Shown piece by piece: positions 52,701-62,000 of a DNA stretch of 64,000 nt. The stretch spans positions 1-64,000 of the forward strand of contig NZ_WXVV01000027.1 of NCBI RefSeq assembly GCF_013433315.1, read 5' to 3'. Source of the DNA: Pseudomonas crudilactis. GTDB lineage: Bacteria; Pseudomonadota; Gammaproteobacteria; Pseudomonadales; Pseudomonadaceae. Each line of letters begins with the position of its first letter. Position 1 is the stretch's first letter. The position numbers and the translations under genes are program-made. Under the pieces are notes generated by a model. It was given only the letters and a program-made list of their open reading frames with translations. It did not search any database and was not told the origin of the DNA.

Positions 52701-53059
52701 ACGGCAAACTCGACCGCAAGGCCCTGCCGGCGGTGGATGCCAGCCAGATGCAGGCCGCGTACGTCGCGCCGCAGAGTGAGCTTGAGCAGCAGGTCGCGGC
52801 GATCTGGCAGCAAGTGCTCGAGGTTCAACGCATTGGTCTGAACGATCACTTCTTCGAACTGGGCGGGCACTCGCTGCTGGCGGTCAACGTGGTGTCGCGC
52901 ATCGCCCTCGAACTGGGCCTGACGCTGACCCCGCAACTGTTATTCCAGCACCCCGTCCTGAGTGACTTTGTCGCTCGACTCGATACAGGAGGCGGGGCAA
53001 TCAACGAACAGAAACTGAGCAAGCTGGAAGCCCTGCTTGACGATATGGAGGAAGTCTGA
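40739..53059 (+). CDS. pvdI: Pyoverdine side-chain NRPS, three modules (PvdI-like)
   Basis: A 4106-residue synthetase: C-A-T-E, C-A-T-E, C-A-T. Module 1: C motif HHIVSDG (182), A domain 516-1000 with code DVWHVSLIDK (Ser), carrier S1048, E domain (HHLAVDG 1224). Module 2: C (HHILMDG, about 1690), A with DGEACGGVTK (hydroxyornithine-type or Lys), carrier S2547, E (2727). Module 3: C (about 3198), A with DLWNNALTYK (Ala), carrier S4045. Carriers before E domains read GGDS and the last reads GGHS, as expected. Condensation domains after E domains start YPLSPMQQG (D-to-L type). There is no starter domain or thioesterase, so it extends a chain from an upstream enzyme (PvdL, outside). The N-terminus MNAEDSLKLARRFIGLP fits PvdI. 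Ribosome site weak. Confidence 0.92.
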   Translation: MNAEDSLKLARRFIGLPLEKRQMFLAALQKEGVDFARFPIPAGIEAEDRQALSYAQRRMWFLWQLDPQSGAYNLPGAVRLSGRLNLAALEQAFASLVERHETLRTVFQRQADDSLLQVPATAPLMIRHEDFSALPAGEREQAVVQAAEQQSVLPFDLAVGPLLRVTLLKLAEQEHVLLLTLHHIVSDGWSMNVLIDEFIRCYDAFDAGQQPQLAALPIQYSDYALWQRRWLEAGEQARQLDYWQAQLGDEHPVLELPLDHSRPAMPSYRGTRYEFAVDEQLAEQLRNTAQQHQVTLFMLLLGAFNALLHRYTGQTDLRVGVPIANRNRGEIEGLIGFFVNTQVLRTRLDGQTRVDDLLRAIKETALGAQAHQDLPFEQLVEALKLERSLSHTPLFQVMYNHQPQVADIASLSTASGLVLDSLDWQSRTTQFDLTLDTYEKGGKLHAALTYASDLFEASTIERMARHWLRLLSAMVADPAQRVGELPLLEAEEQHTLVHDWNNAHAVYPTETPIHQLIEAQVARTPNAPALVFGEQTLSYAELDARANRLAHLLGQQGVRADSLVGVCALRSVEMVVALLAILKAGGAYVPLDPEYPQERLAYMIEDSGITLLLTQDALRASLPTDGVQVITLDQSGLLDRYSDSRPNVSVDPLNLAYVIYTSGSTGKPKGAGNSHAALVNRLCWMQEAYAIDASDSVLQKTPFSFDVSVWEFFWPLLTGARLVVAAPGAHRDPLQLIDIINRHGISTLHFVPSMLQAFIHEAGVESCVGLKRIVCSGEALPLDAQLQVFAKLPNAGLYNLYGPTEAAIDVTHWTCVDEGSDSVPIGRPIANLRTHVLDAELLPVPSGVAGELYLGGAGLARSYHQRPALTAERFVPCPFHHGARLYRTGDRVRQRADGVIEYLGRLDHQVKLRGLRIELGEIETRLMQHPLVREAVVLVQGGKHLVAYLVLEQAQPDEQWQQDVKAWLLGSLPEFMVPTYLMTLAKLPVTANGKLDRKALPQPDAAPQEAFVAPQDALQKALAAIWQDVLGLERVGLEDNFFELGGDSIISIQVVSRARQAGIRISPRDLFQYQTVRSLALVATLDNQTSVDQGPVTGDAVLGPIQQHFFSRAMPLREHWNQSLLLTPRDTLNAQWLDAALAQVINHHDALRLRFVESAEGWQQNHGPLVDSVDLWLRDAESAEQLQALCNQAQRSLDLQNGPLLRALLVTLADGTQRLALIIHHLAVDGVSWRVLLEDVQQAYEQLAAGGGIQLPAKTNAFQSWTARLESAAARFDEQLDYWKIQHQGATDLPCERPDGSLQNLHGEKIEWRLDAERTRQLLQQAPAAYRTQVNDLLLTALARTISRWTRQPGTLIELEGHGREDLFDDIDLTRTVGWFTSLFAVNLTATNDLDGSIKAIKEQLRAVPDKGLGYGVLRYLAAPSVRTELAALAPPRITFNYLGQFDRQFDDAALFVPSAETSGVAQDPAAPLANWLTLEGQVYGGELSMSWGFSREMFDSATVQHLVDQYALELHALIEHCCTLHAAQATPSDFPLARVTQAQLDGLPVPAGQLDDVYPLSPMQQGLLFHTLYEQAAGEYINQLRVDVQGLDPERFRAAWQATVDAQDILRSGFVWQGELTQPVQIVHKQVQLPFSTLDWRDRDDQPAALAALADAERQQGFDLSSAPLLRLLLVQTGAEQWHLIYTHHHILMDGWSNSQLLGEVLQRYSGRTPANGGGRYRDYIAWLQRQDGQLSEDFWSGQLAALQEPTRLARAATAGEKQSGHGDHYLTLDVQRTQALETFARQQKVTVNTLVQAAWLLLLQRYTGHEAVAFGATVAGRPADLPGIEQQVGLFINTLPVIGAPRPDQTVGSWLQAVQAQNLSLRDFEHTPLADIQRWAGQGGEALFDNILVFENYPIAQALSQAGQGLTFGDVGNLEQTHYALSVAVTLGQQLALHYSFDRGQFASDVIKGISAHLLQLLEQFALSAERNLGEIALADAQEQARQQAENHPQPYPVDIGVHQRIAALAAQNPQRTAVIFNGEHFSYGEIDQRANQLAHALIARGVGAETRVGVALPRSESVIVALLAVLKAGGAYVPLDTSYPRERLAYLIEDSGLALLISDSSVSAQLPVDESVPLLELDRLDLRELPIKAPHVQLDPHNLAYVIYTSGSTGNPKGVSVAHGPLAMHCQAIGQRYEMRDSDCEFHFMSFAFDGAHERWLTSLTHGASLLIRDDTLWTPEQTYNAMIEHGVTVVAFPPVYLQQLAEHAERVGNPPKVRIYCFGGDAVPNASFERVKRALDPDYIINGYGPTETVVTPLIWKAGREVPCGAAYAPIGSRIGDRSAYVLDADLNLLPQGMAGELYLGGTGLARGYLNRPGLTAERFVADPFSTNGGLLYRTGDLVRQRVDGTFDYLDRIDNQVKIRGFRIELGEVEAALQALDGVREAVVVAQEGSAGSGKRLVAYVVGDSSRADFTDDLRAQLKATLPGHMVPAYVLRLERMPLTPNGKLDRKNLPKPDVSQLQQTYVAPQSALELQLAAIWQDVLKLEQVGISDNFFELGGDSIISIQVVSRARQAGIRFTPKDLFQHQTIAALAVVAQTGEALQLIDQQPVTGTTALLPIHQEFFAQTIPDRHHWNQSVMLKPMQALDAQLLEQALDALVLHHDSLRLEFVEQTEGWVAQYRDVAVQAGETILWHVEVADLAALEALGDKAQRSLQLSGGSLIRAVLANLADGTQRLLLIVHHLVVDGVSWRILFEDLQNAYRQLSAGASAHLPAKTSAVKAWAAALQDYAASPALQAELGFWQQQLQGASAALPYDRPHGGQQHDQALTIRRNLDKNLTRQLLQDAPAAYRTQVNDLLLTALARVMVRWTGDDHALVLLEGHGREDLFDNIDLTRTVGWFTSVFPARLSPLAELGASLKQVKEQLRAIPHKGIGFGALAHLGDEQARETLQALPAPRLTFNYLGQFDGSFDAADQALFAPTSESGGAEVNMQGPLGNPLALNGKVFGGELDMSWTYSGAMFDAATIQRLADDYVQELTALIGHCCDSGNRGVTPSDFPLAQLSQLQLDALVLEPQGIDDIYPLSPMQQGMLFHTLLEHGNGDYINQMRLDVEGVEPQRFHAAWQAVVDAHDILRTGFFWQGDLPQPVQVVQRQVEVPFSVLDWNGKANLDSALQTLADEERALGLDLTCAPLLRLVLVRTATDRHHLIYTNHHILMDGWSSAQLLGEVLQHYRGEAVPRPAGRYRDYIGWLQRQDAAAAESYWLATLEHLQEPTRLANALARPVDGLPSVGYGDHYQVLDADLSLRLGEFARASKVTVNTLVQAAWLLLLQRYTGKDCVAFGATVAGRPADLPGAEEQIGLFINTLPVVAAPQAQQSLASWLQAVQAQNLASREFEHTPLADIQRWAGQGGDALFDSLMVFENYPIGEALERGAPQGLRFGAVVNQEQTNYPLTLLVSMGAQLSVHFSYQRDSFAAASVAQLGAHLQRLLTQMAAAGEHSLSELNLIDHVTNVETDFVTELCIHQGIARQVAATPDALAVTFANTQLSYAELDAQANRLAHKLIELGVGPEVRVGVAMPRSEQLLIALLAVLKSGGAYVPLDPDYPADRVAYMLEDSRARVLLTEQAVAATLSVPGDTQVLLMDLVSLSAYPASAPQTSVTPDNLAYVIYTSGSTGKPKGVAIAHRNVMALIDWSAKVYSHDDIQGVLASTSVCFDLSVWELFVTLANGGSLIIARNALELASLPARDQVRLINTVPSAIAALQRAGQIPPSVRIINLAGEPLKQGLVDTLYQQSTVEHVYDLYGPSEDTTYSTWTRRIAGGQPRIGRALEHSASHLLDADLQAVPQGISAELYLSGAGITRGYLGRAAMTAERFVPNPLASNGERMYRTGDLIREREEGELEYMGRIDHQVKIRGFRIELGEIEARLLAQPAVTEAAVLAIESETGAQLVAYVVAPQLDLYDGEAQRQLRDGLKTGLKSSLPDYMIPAHLLFLEQLPLTPNGKLDRKALPAVDASQMQAAYVAPQSELEQQVAAIWQQVLEVQRIGLNDHFFELGGHSLLAVNVVSRIALELGLTLTPQLLFQHPVLSDFVARLDTGGGAINEQKLSKLEALLDDMEEV

Positions 53060-56000
53060 TGGACAAGAGTGTTGCTTTGAGGGTAGCCAAGCGCTTTATC
53101 ACTCTGCCGCTGGACAAACGTAAGCTGTACCTGGAAAAGATGCTCGAAGAGGGCGTCTCCCCGGCCAACCTGCCGATTCCGGAAACACGCTCCGGGTTCG
53201 CCGCCATTCCTCTGTCTTACGCTCAGGAACGCCAACTGTTCCTCTGGCAAATGGACCCGCACAGCACCGCGTATCACATTCCAAGCGCCTTGCGCCTCAA
53301 GGGCCAGCTGGACGTGGCGGCGCTGGAACGCAGCTTCAATGCCGTGGCCGCGCGCCATGAAAGTTTGCGCACCACGTTTGCCGAGCACGGCGAAACCTTC
53401 TGCCAGGTGATTCACCCTCAGTTGCCGCTGAGCATCTCCATGGCACCGCTGCCGGCAGGCCTCGACAGCGCTGGCGAAGAGGCGGCGATCAAGGCGTTTG
53501 TCGAAAGCGAAACCGCGCGCCCGTTCAATCTGCAACAAGGCCCGCTGCTGCGCGTGGCATTGCTCAAGGTCGCCGATGACGATCATGTGCTGGTGTTGAT
53601 CCAGCACCACATCATCGCCGATGGCTGGTCGATCAAAGTGCTGGTCAACGAGCTGATCCAGCATTACGCCGCCGACACCGCCGGGCAGCCGTTGAGCCTG
53701 CCGGAACTGGAGGTGCAATACGCCGACTACGCGATCTGGCAGCGTCACTGGCTGGAAGCAGGTGAGCGCGAGCGGCAACTGGCTTACTGGATCAAGACGC
53801 TGGACGGCGAGCAGCCGGTGCTGGAATTGCCGATCGATTTCCCGCGTCCGGCAGTGCAAAGCCTGCGCGGTGCACGTCTGCAACTGGACCTGCCAGTCGC
53901 CCTCGGCGATGCGCTCAAGCAATTGGCCCAGCGCGAAGGCGCCAGCCTGTTCATGGTGTTGCTGGCGTCGTTCCAGGCGTTGCTGCATCGCTACAGTGGC
54001 CAGGCGCAGATTCGTGTCGGCGTGCCCACGGCCAACCGTAACCGGGTCGAGACCGAAGGCCTGATCGGCTTCTTCGTCAACACGCAGGTCTTGAATGCCG
54101 AAGTGAATGGGCAGTTGCCGTTCAATCAATTGCTGGCCCAGGTCAAGCAAGCGGCGATGGCCGCCCAGGCGCATCAGGATCTGCCGTTCGAGCAGTTGAT
54201 CGAAGCGCTGCAACCGGAGCGCAGCCTGAGTCACAGCCCGGTGTTCCAGGTGATGTTCAACCACCAGACCAGCCGTGATCAGGGGCGTGGCGCGGTGCAA
54301 CTGCCGCAACTGAGTGTCGAGGATGTGCAGTGGGAAGGGCGCACCGCGCAGTTCGACCTGACCCTCAATACTTACGAATCGAAGGATGGTTTCGCCGCCG
54401 AGCTGACCTACGCCACCGATCTGTTCAAGCCGGAAACGGTCGAGCGTCTGGCGCGTCATTGGCAAAACCTGTTGCAAGGAATTGTGGCCGCACCGACTCA
54501 ACGGGTTGGCGAACTGCCGCTGCTGGAAAGTGCCGAGCACGGCGTGTTGTTGCAGGACTGGTTCCGCGCAGCGGATCACAGCGCGCAGGCCGAGTGCGTG
54601 CAGCAGGACTTTGCCTTGCAGGCGCAGCAAAACCCGCAGGCGACGGCGCTGATCATCGGCGACGATGTACTGACGTATGGCGAGCTGGATGCCCGGGCCA
54701 ATCAACTGGCGCATCATCTGATCGAGGCCGGCGTCGGCCCGGATCAGCTGGTCGGCATCGCGGTCGAGCGCAGCGTCGAAATGATCGTCGGCCTGCTGGC
54801 GATCCTCAAGGCCGGCGGCGCTTATGTGCCGCTGGACCCAGCGTATCCAGAAGATCGTCTGGCTTACATGATCGAGGACAGCGGCCTGCAATTGCTGCTG
54901 ACTCAAACGCATTTGCAAGCGCAGTTGCCGATCCCGGCGGGTGTGCAAACCCTGTTGCTCGATCAGCCAGGTGCCTGGCTGGCGGCTTATCCACAGACCG
55001 CGCCGAGCGTCGCCGTCAATGGCGAGCACTTGGCCTACACGATCTACACCTCCGGCTCCACCGGCAAACCGAAAGGCGTGATGGTGCGCCACGCGGCGCT
55101 GAGCAACTTTGTCGCGAGCATGATCAAGCAGCCGGGGATTGCCGCTGCGGATCGCATGCTGTCGCTGACCACGTTCTCGTTCGATATTTTTGGCCTGGAA
55201 ATCTATGGCCCGCTGCTGGCTGGCGCCTGCGTGGTGCTGACCGGCAAGGACGTGCATCAGGATCCGCAAGCGGTGCTGGCGTTGATCGAACGTCACGCCG
55301 TCAGCGTGCTGCAAGCCACGCCATCGACCTGGCGCATGCTGCTCGACAACGAACACGCGGCGATTCTCAATGGCCGCACATTCCTCTGTGGCGGTGAAGC
55401 GCTGCCGCAGGAATTGGCCAAGCGCATGCTGGCGCTGACGCCGAGCGTGTGGAACCTGTATGGCCCGACCGAAACCACGATCTGGTCGGCGCAACACGCA
55501 CTGAGCGCGGACCACAGCCGTCCGTTCCTCGGCACGCCGATCGACAACACCGCGCTGTACATCCTCGGCAGCGACCTTGAGCTGAATCCGCTCGGCGCAC
55601 CGGGTGAATTGCTGATTGGCGGTGATGGTCTGGCGCGCGGTTATTTCCAGCGTCCGAGCCTGACCGCTGAACGTTTTGTACCGGATCCGTTCGCGAAAAA
55701 CGGCGCACGTCTTTACCGCACCGGCGACCTGACCCGTTATCGCGCAGAAGGCGTGATCGAGTACATCGGGCGCATCGACCATCAAGTGAAAATCCGTGGT
55801 TTCCGTATCGAACTTGGCGAGATCGAAGCGCGTTTGCTTGCATTGGACAGCGTGCGTGAAACCGTCGTCGTCGCTCAGGACGGCCCGACCGGTGCGCAAC
55901 TGGTCGGCTATGTGGTGCCATCCGCCAGCGTTACTGATGAAGTCGAACTGCGTGCCGCGCTGAAAGCCAGCCTCAAGGCTGAACTGCCGGAATACATGGT

Positions 56001-59000
56001 GCCGGCACAGCTGTTGTTCCTCGCGCAACTGCCGCTGACCCCTAACGGCAAAGTCGACCGCAAAGCCTTGCCGGCCCCCGATGCCAGCCAGTTGCAATCA
56101 AGCTACATCGCGCCGCAAACCGCGACTCAACATGCCGTCGCCGAGATCTGGCAAGCAGTGCTCAAGCTTGAACGTGTCGGTCTCAGTGACAACTTCTTCG
56201 AATTGGGCGGCCATTCCTTGCTGGTAACGCAAGTGGTCTCCCGTGTGCGTCAGGCGCTGAACGTTCAGGTGCCGCTGCGCACGCTGTTCGAACACAGCAC
56301 GCTGGAAGATTTCGTTGCTGCATTGGGTGTCGATCAGGCGACGCAGGAACCGGCGATTGTCGCGCTGCCGCGTCTGCAACCGTTGGCGCTTTCCTATGCG
56401 CAGGAACGCCAGTGGTTCCTCTGGCAACTGGAACCGACCAGCAGCGCTTATCACGTTCCGGCCGCACTGCGTCTGCGTGGCGAACTGGATCTGCCGGCAT
56501 TGCAGCAAAGCTTCAATACGTTGATTGAGCGCCACGAATCCCTGCGCACCTGCTTCGTCGAAGAGCAGGGCACAACCCTGCAAGTGATTCAGACGCAAGG
56601 CACGCTGGATCTGCAAGTGCAGGACGTTGCCGGGCTGGACGATGCAGCGCTGCAAGCGCTGGTCGCCGAAGAAACCCTGCACCTGTTCAATCTTCAGCAA
56701 GGCCCGTTGCTGCGAGTGAAACTGCTGCGCCTGGCCGCCGATGACCATGCGCTGGTGATTACCTTGCACCACATCGTCTCTGACGGTTGGTCGATGAACA
56801 TCATGGTCGATGAACTGGTGGCGTTCTATGCCGCCTACAGCCAGGGCCAGACCGCGCAATTGCCAACACTGCCGGTGCAATACGCCGACTACGCCGTGTG
56901 GCAGAAACAGTGGATGGACGCTGGTGAGCGCGAGCGTCAGTTGAGCTACTGGACCGCGCAACTCGGCGATGGCGATCAGCCGTTGCTGGAGCTGCCGAGC
57001 GACCGTCCACGCCCGGCCGAGCAAAGCTATCGCGGCGCGCGTCGCGACATCCCGCTGAGCCTCGATCTGGCCGCTGCCCTCAAGCAAGTCGCGCAGCGTG
57101 AAAACGTCACCCTGTTCGCGCTGTTGCTGGCGTCGTTCCAGACCTTGCTGCACCGCTACAGCGGTCAGGCCGACATCCGTGTTGGCGTGCCCGTGGCCAA
57201 CCGTAATCGGGTCGAGACGGAAGGGCTGATTGGCTTCTTCGTCAACACCCAAGTGCTCAAGGCTGAATTCGACAGTCAGCAGACCTTCCGCAGCCTGTTG
57301 CAGCAAGTGAAGAACACCGTGCTCGGCGCTCAGGCCCATCAGGATCTGCCGTTCGAGCAACTGGTCGACGCGCTGCAACCGGAACGCAGCCTCAGCCATA
57401 GCCCGCTGTTCCAGGTGATGCACAACCACCAGAGCCAGGCGCGTCAGGCGCAGGGCGCGACACGCCTGCCGCAATTGCATATCGAAGGCTTGCCCTGGGC
57501 GTCGAATACCGCGCAGTTCGACCTGACCCTGAACACCTTTGAATCGACCGACAATGTCTGGGCCGAGCTGACTTACGCCACCGACCTGTTCGACGTCGAG
57601 ACTATCGAGCGTCTGTCGCAACACTGGACGAATCTGCTGCAAGGCATCGTCGCGGACAGCGCCCAGCGTATCGCCGAACTGCCGCTGCACGACGCCGCCG
57701 AACGCGCAGCAACCCTGCTGCAATGGAACCCGGCCGTGGCCGATTTCCCTAACGAGCAGTGCCTGCATCACTTGATCGAAGCCCAGGCCGCCCGCGCACC
57801 GCAAGCGATTGCCGTGACGTATGCCGAGCAGTGCCTGAGCTACTTTGAGCTCAACAGCCGCGCCAACCAGTTGGCGCACAAGCTGATCGCCAATGGCGTC
57901 GGCCCGGACGTGCGCGTCGGCCTTGCGGTCGAGCGCAGCCTCGACATGCTGGTCGGACTGCTCGCCATTCTCAAGGCCGGCGGTGCTTACGTGCCGCTGG
58001 ACCCAAGCTACCCGGAAGAACGCCTGAGCTACATGATCGGCGACAGCGGCATCGGCCTGCTGTTGACCCAGAGCCATTTGCTCGATCGTCTGCCGGTGCC
58101 GGACTCGGTGCGCAGCCTGATGCTCGATCAGGATCGCGAAGACCTCGAGGGCTACAGCGACAGCAATCCGCAAGTGAGCATGAGCGCGGATAACCTCGCG
58201 TACGTGATTTACACCTCGGGTTCGACCGGTCAGCCGAAGGGCACCTTGCTCGCCCATCGCAATGTGCTGCGCCTGTTCGAGGCCAGCGCCGCGTGGTTCG
58301 ATTTCGGCGCGCAGGATGTCTGGAGCCTGTTCCATTCCTACGCGTTCGACTTCTCCGTGTGGGAGATTTTCGGCGCGCTGCTGTACGGTGGCAAACTGGT
58401 GGTGGTGCCTTACGAGATCAGCCGTGCGCCGGAAGATTTCTTCGCTTTACTGTGCCGCGAAGGCATTACCGTGCTCAACCAGACGCCGTCTGCGTTCAAG
58501 CAGTTGATGCAAGTCGCCTGCGCCCCGGAGCACGCCGCGCAACAACTGGCGCTGCGTTACGTGGTGTTTGGCGGTGAGGCGCTGGAAGTGAAAAGCCTGC
58601 GTCCATGGTTCGAGCGTTTCGGCGACCAAACGCCGCAACTGATCAACATGTACGGCATCACCGAAACCACCGTCCACGTGACGTACCGGCCGTTGTCGAT
58701 GGCCGATTTGCAGCGTGACGCGAGCAGCCCGATCGGCGAGCCGATCCCGGACCTGTCGTGGTATTTGCTCGACGGCGACCTGAACCCGGTGGCCAAAGGC
58801 TGCATCGGTGAGCTGTACGTCGGTCGCGCCGGTCTGGCGCGCGGTTATCTGAACCGTGCCGATCTGACGTCGTTGCGGTTTATTCCCGATCCGTTTGCCG
58901 CTGACGGTGGTCGTCTGTATCGCACCGGCGACCTGGCGCGTTATCGCGCTGACGGCGTGATCGAATACATCGGGCGGATCGACCATCAGGTGAAGATTCG

Positions 59001-62000
59001 CGGTTTCCGTATCGAACTCGGTGAGATCGAAGCGCAATTGCTTGAACAGGCCGCCGTGCGTCAGGCGGTGGTGCTGGCGCAGCCGGGCCTCAGTGGTCAA
59101 CAACTGGTCGCGTATCTGGTGCCGAGCGATGCTGCGTTACTCGACGCAAGCCCTGCTGAACAGGCGCAGTGGCGCGACCGCGTACGGGCCGAACTCAAGG
59201 AAAACCTGCCGGATCACATGATCCCGGCGCACCTGTTGCTGCTCGCGCAATTACCGCTGACCGCCAACGGCAAGCTCAATCGCAGCGCGTTGCCGTCGCC
59301 GGATGCCAGTCAGGCGCAGCAGACCTATCAGGCGCCGCAAAGTGAGCTGGAACAACGCTTGGCGGCGATCTGGCAAGACGTGCTGAAGCTGCCGCAAGTG
59401 GGCCTCAACGACAACTTCTTCGAACTGGGCGGCGATTCGATCATCTCGATTCAAGTGGTCAGCCGTGCACGGCAGGCCGGCATTCGCCTGAACCCGAAAG
59501 ACCTGTTCCAGCACCAGACCATTCAACGTCTGGCCCTGGTCGCGCAGTTGGGCGATGACGAAACTGGCATCGACCAACAAGCGGTGACCGGCGCAGCGTT
59601 GCTGCTGCCGATCCAGCAGCAGTTCTTCGACGATGAAATCCCTGAGCGTCATCACTGGAACCAATCGGTGCTGCTCAAGCCGCGTCAGCCGCTGGACGCG
59701 GACAAAGTCGAGCAAGTGTTGCGTGCGCTGGTCGCGCATCACGATGCCTTGCGCCTGAGCTTCACTCAGCACAACGGCGTGTGGCAGGCCGAGCACCGCG
59801 CGGTTGAAGATCAGCCGCACAACCTGCTGTGGCAGGAAGACGTCGCCGATGCCGCCGCGCTGGAAGCCTTGGGCAACCGCGCCCAGCGCAGCCTCGATCT
59901 GCAGAACGGGCCGCTGTTGCGCGCGGTGCTGGCGAATCTGGCCGATGGTACTCAGCGCTTGCAGTTGGTGATCCATCACCTGGTCGTCGACGGTGTGTCG
60001 TGGCGGATTCTGCTGGAAGACCTGCAAAACGCTTATCAGCAATTGCTCGACGGTCAGCCACTTAAGCTGCCGGCGAAAACCAGTGCTTTCAAGGACTGGA
60101 GCGAGCACTTGCAGCGCTACGCCAACAGCGCGGCGTTGCAACAGGAATTGGCTTACTGGCAAGCCAGCCTGAGCGATGTCAGCACGGATCTGCCGTGCAA
60201 AGGTGTCGACGCCGGTCAGCACAATCGGCTGGCGCACACTGTGCAGACCCGTCTCGGCAGCGAGCTGACCCGACAATTGCTGCAAGAAGCCCCGGCGGCG
60301 TATCGCACCCAGGTCAACGACTTGCTGCTGACGGCGTTGGCGCGGGTCATTGGCCGCTGGAGCGGGCAGGCATCGACGCTGATTCAGCTCGAAGGCCATG
60401 GCCGCGAAGAGCTGTTCGACGGCGTCGATCTGACCCGCACCGTGGGCTGGTTCACCAGTCTGTTCCCGGTGCGTCTGACCCCGGCGGTGGCGCCGGGCGA
60501 GTCGATCAAACAGATCAAGGAACAACTGCGCTCGATTCCCAATAAGGGCATCGGTTTCGGCGCACTGCGTCATCTTGGCGATGCTCAGGCACAACAGAGC
60601 CTGCGTGAATTGCCGACCCCGCGCATCACCTTCAACTACCTCGGCCAGTTCGACGGCAGTTTCGAGGGCGATGACGGCGCGCTGTTTGCCCCGGCGCCGG
60701 ACAACGCCGGTCTCGACCAGAGCCCGGATGCGCCAATGGGCAATTGGCTGACCCTAAACGGTCAGGTGTACGGCGGCGAGTTGCGCGTAGGCTGGACCTT
60801 CAGCAGCGAGCGTTTCGACAGTGCTGTGATCGAAGCACTGGCGGCGGATTATGCCGAGGAGCTGGCCGCGTTGATCGGCCATTGCCTGACCCCGGGCGTC
60901 GCTGGGCTGACGCCTTCGGACTTCCCGCTGGCCGGCTTGACCCAGGCGCAGCTCGACGGCTTGCCAACCCGCCCACAGCAGATTGCAGATATTTATCCGT
61001 TGTCGCCGATGCAGCAGGGCATGCTGTTCCACACCCTCTACGCGCAACAGTCCGGTGATTACATCAACCAGATGTGTGTGGCCGTCGATGGCTTGCAGGT
61101 CGAGCGTTTCCGCGATGCCTGGCAAGCGGCGATGGACAGTCACGAAGTGCTGCGCAGCGGTTTTGTCTGGGAAGGGGATCTGCCCAACGCCCTGCAAGTG
61201 GTGCACAAAGGCTTGCAAGTGCCGTTCAGCGTGCTCGACTGGCGTGATCGCGGTGACCTGGCGCCAGCCCTGAAAGCCCTGGAGCTTGAGCAACGCCTGC
61301 AAGGCTTTGATCTGCACGCGGCACCGTTACTGCGTTTGGTCGTGGTGCAGGTGGCGGCTGAGCGCTTCCATCTGATTTACACCTCGCACCACATTCTGAT
61401 GGACGGCTGGAGCAACTCGCAGTTGCTCGGCGATGTATTGCAGCGCTATCACGGCCACGCGCCGGCGATGGGGGCGGGGCGTTATCGCGATTACATCGAG
61501 TGGTTGGCGCAGCAGGACGCGCAGGTCACGGAAAACTTCTGGAAAGGCCAACTGGCCGACTTCGAGACACCGACGTATCTGGCCGATGCCGTGCCGCACC
61601 TGGTTGATGCAACCGCCAGCGGTCAGGGTGAATACCTGCTGACCCTCGACACTCACGCGACCGCCGAACTCAACAGTTTTGCCCGGGCGCAGAAGGTCAC
61701 GGTCAACACGCTGGTGCAAGCCGCGTGGCTGTTGCTGTTGCAACGCTACACCGGGCAGGACACGGTCACGTTCGGCGCCACGGTATCGGGGCGACCGGCG
61801 CAGTTGAATGGTGTCGAAGGGCAGATCGGTCTGTTCATCAACACCTTGCCGATCATTGCCAGCCCACGTGCCGAACAGTCGTTGCCGCAATGGCTGCAAC
61901 AGGTGCAGGCACAGAACCTGTTGCTGCGCGAGCAAGAGCACACACCGCTGTTCGATATTCAACGTTGGGCAGGGCAGAGCGGTGAGGCGTTGTTCGATAA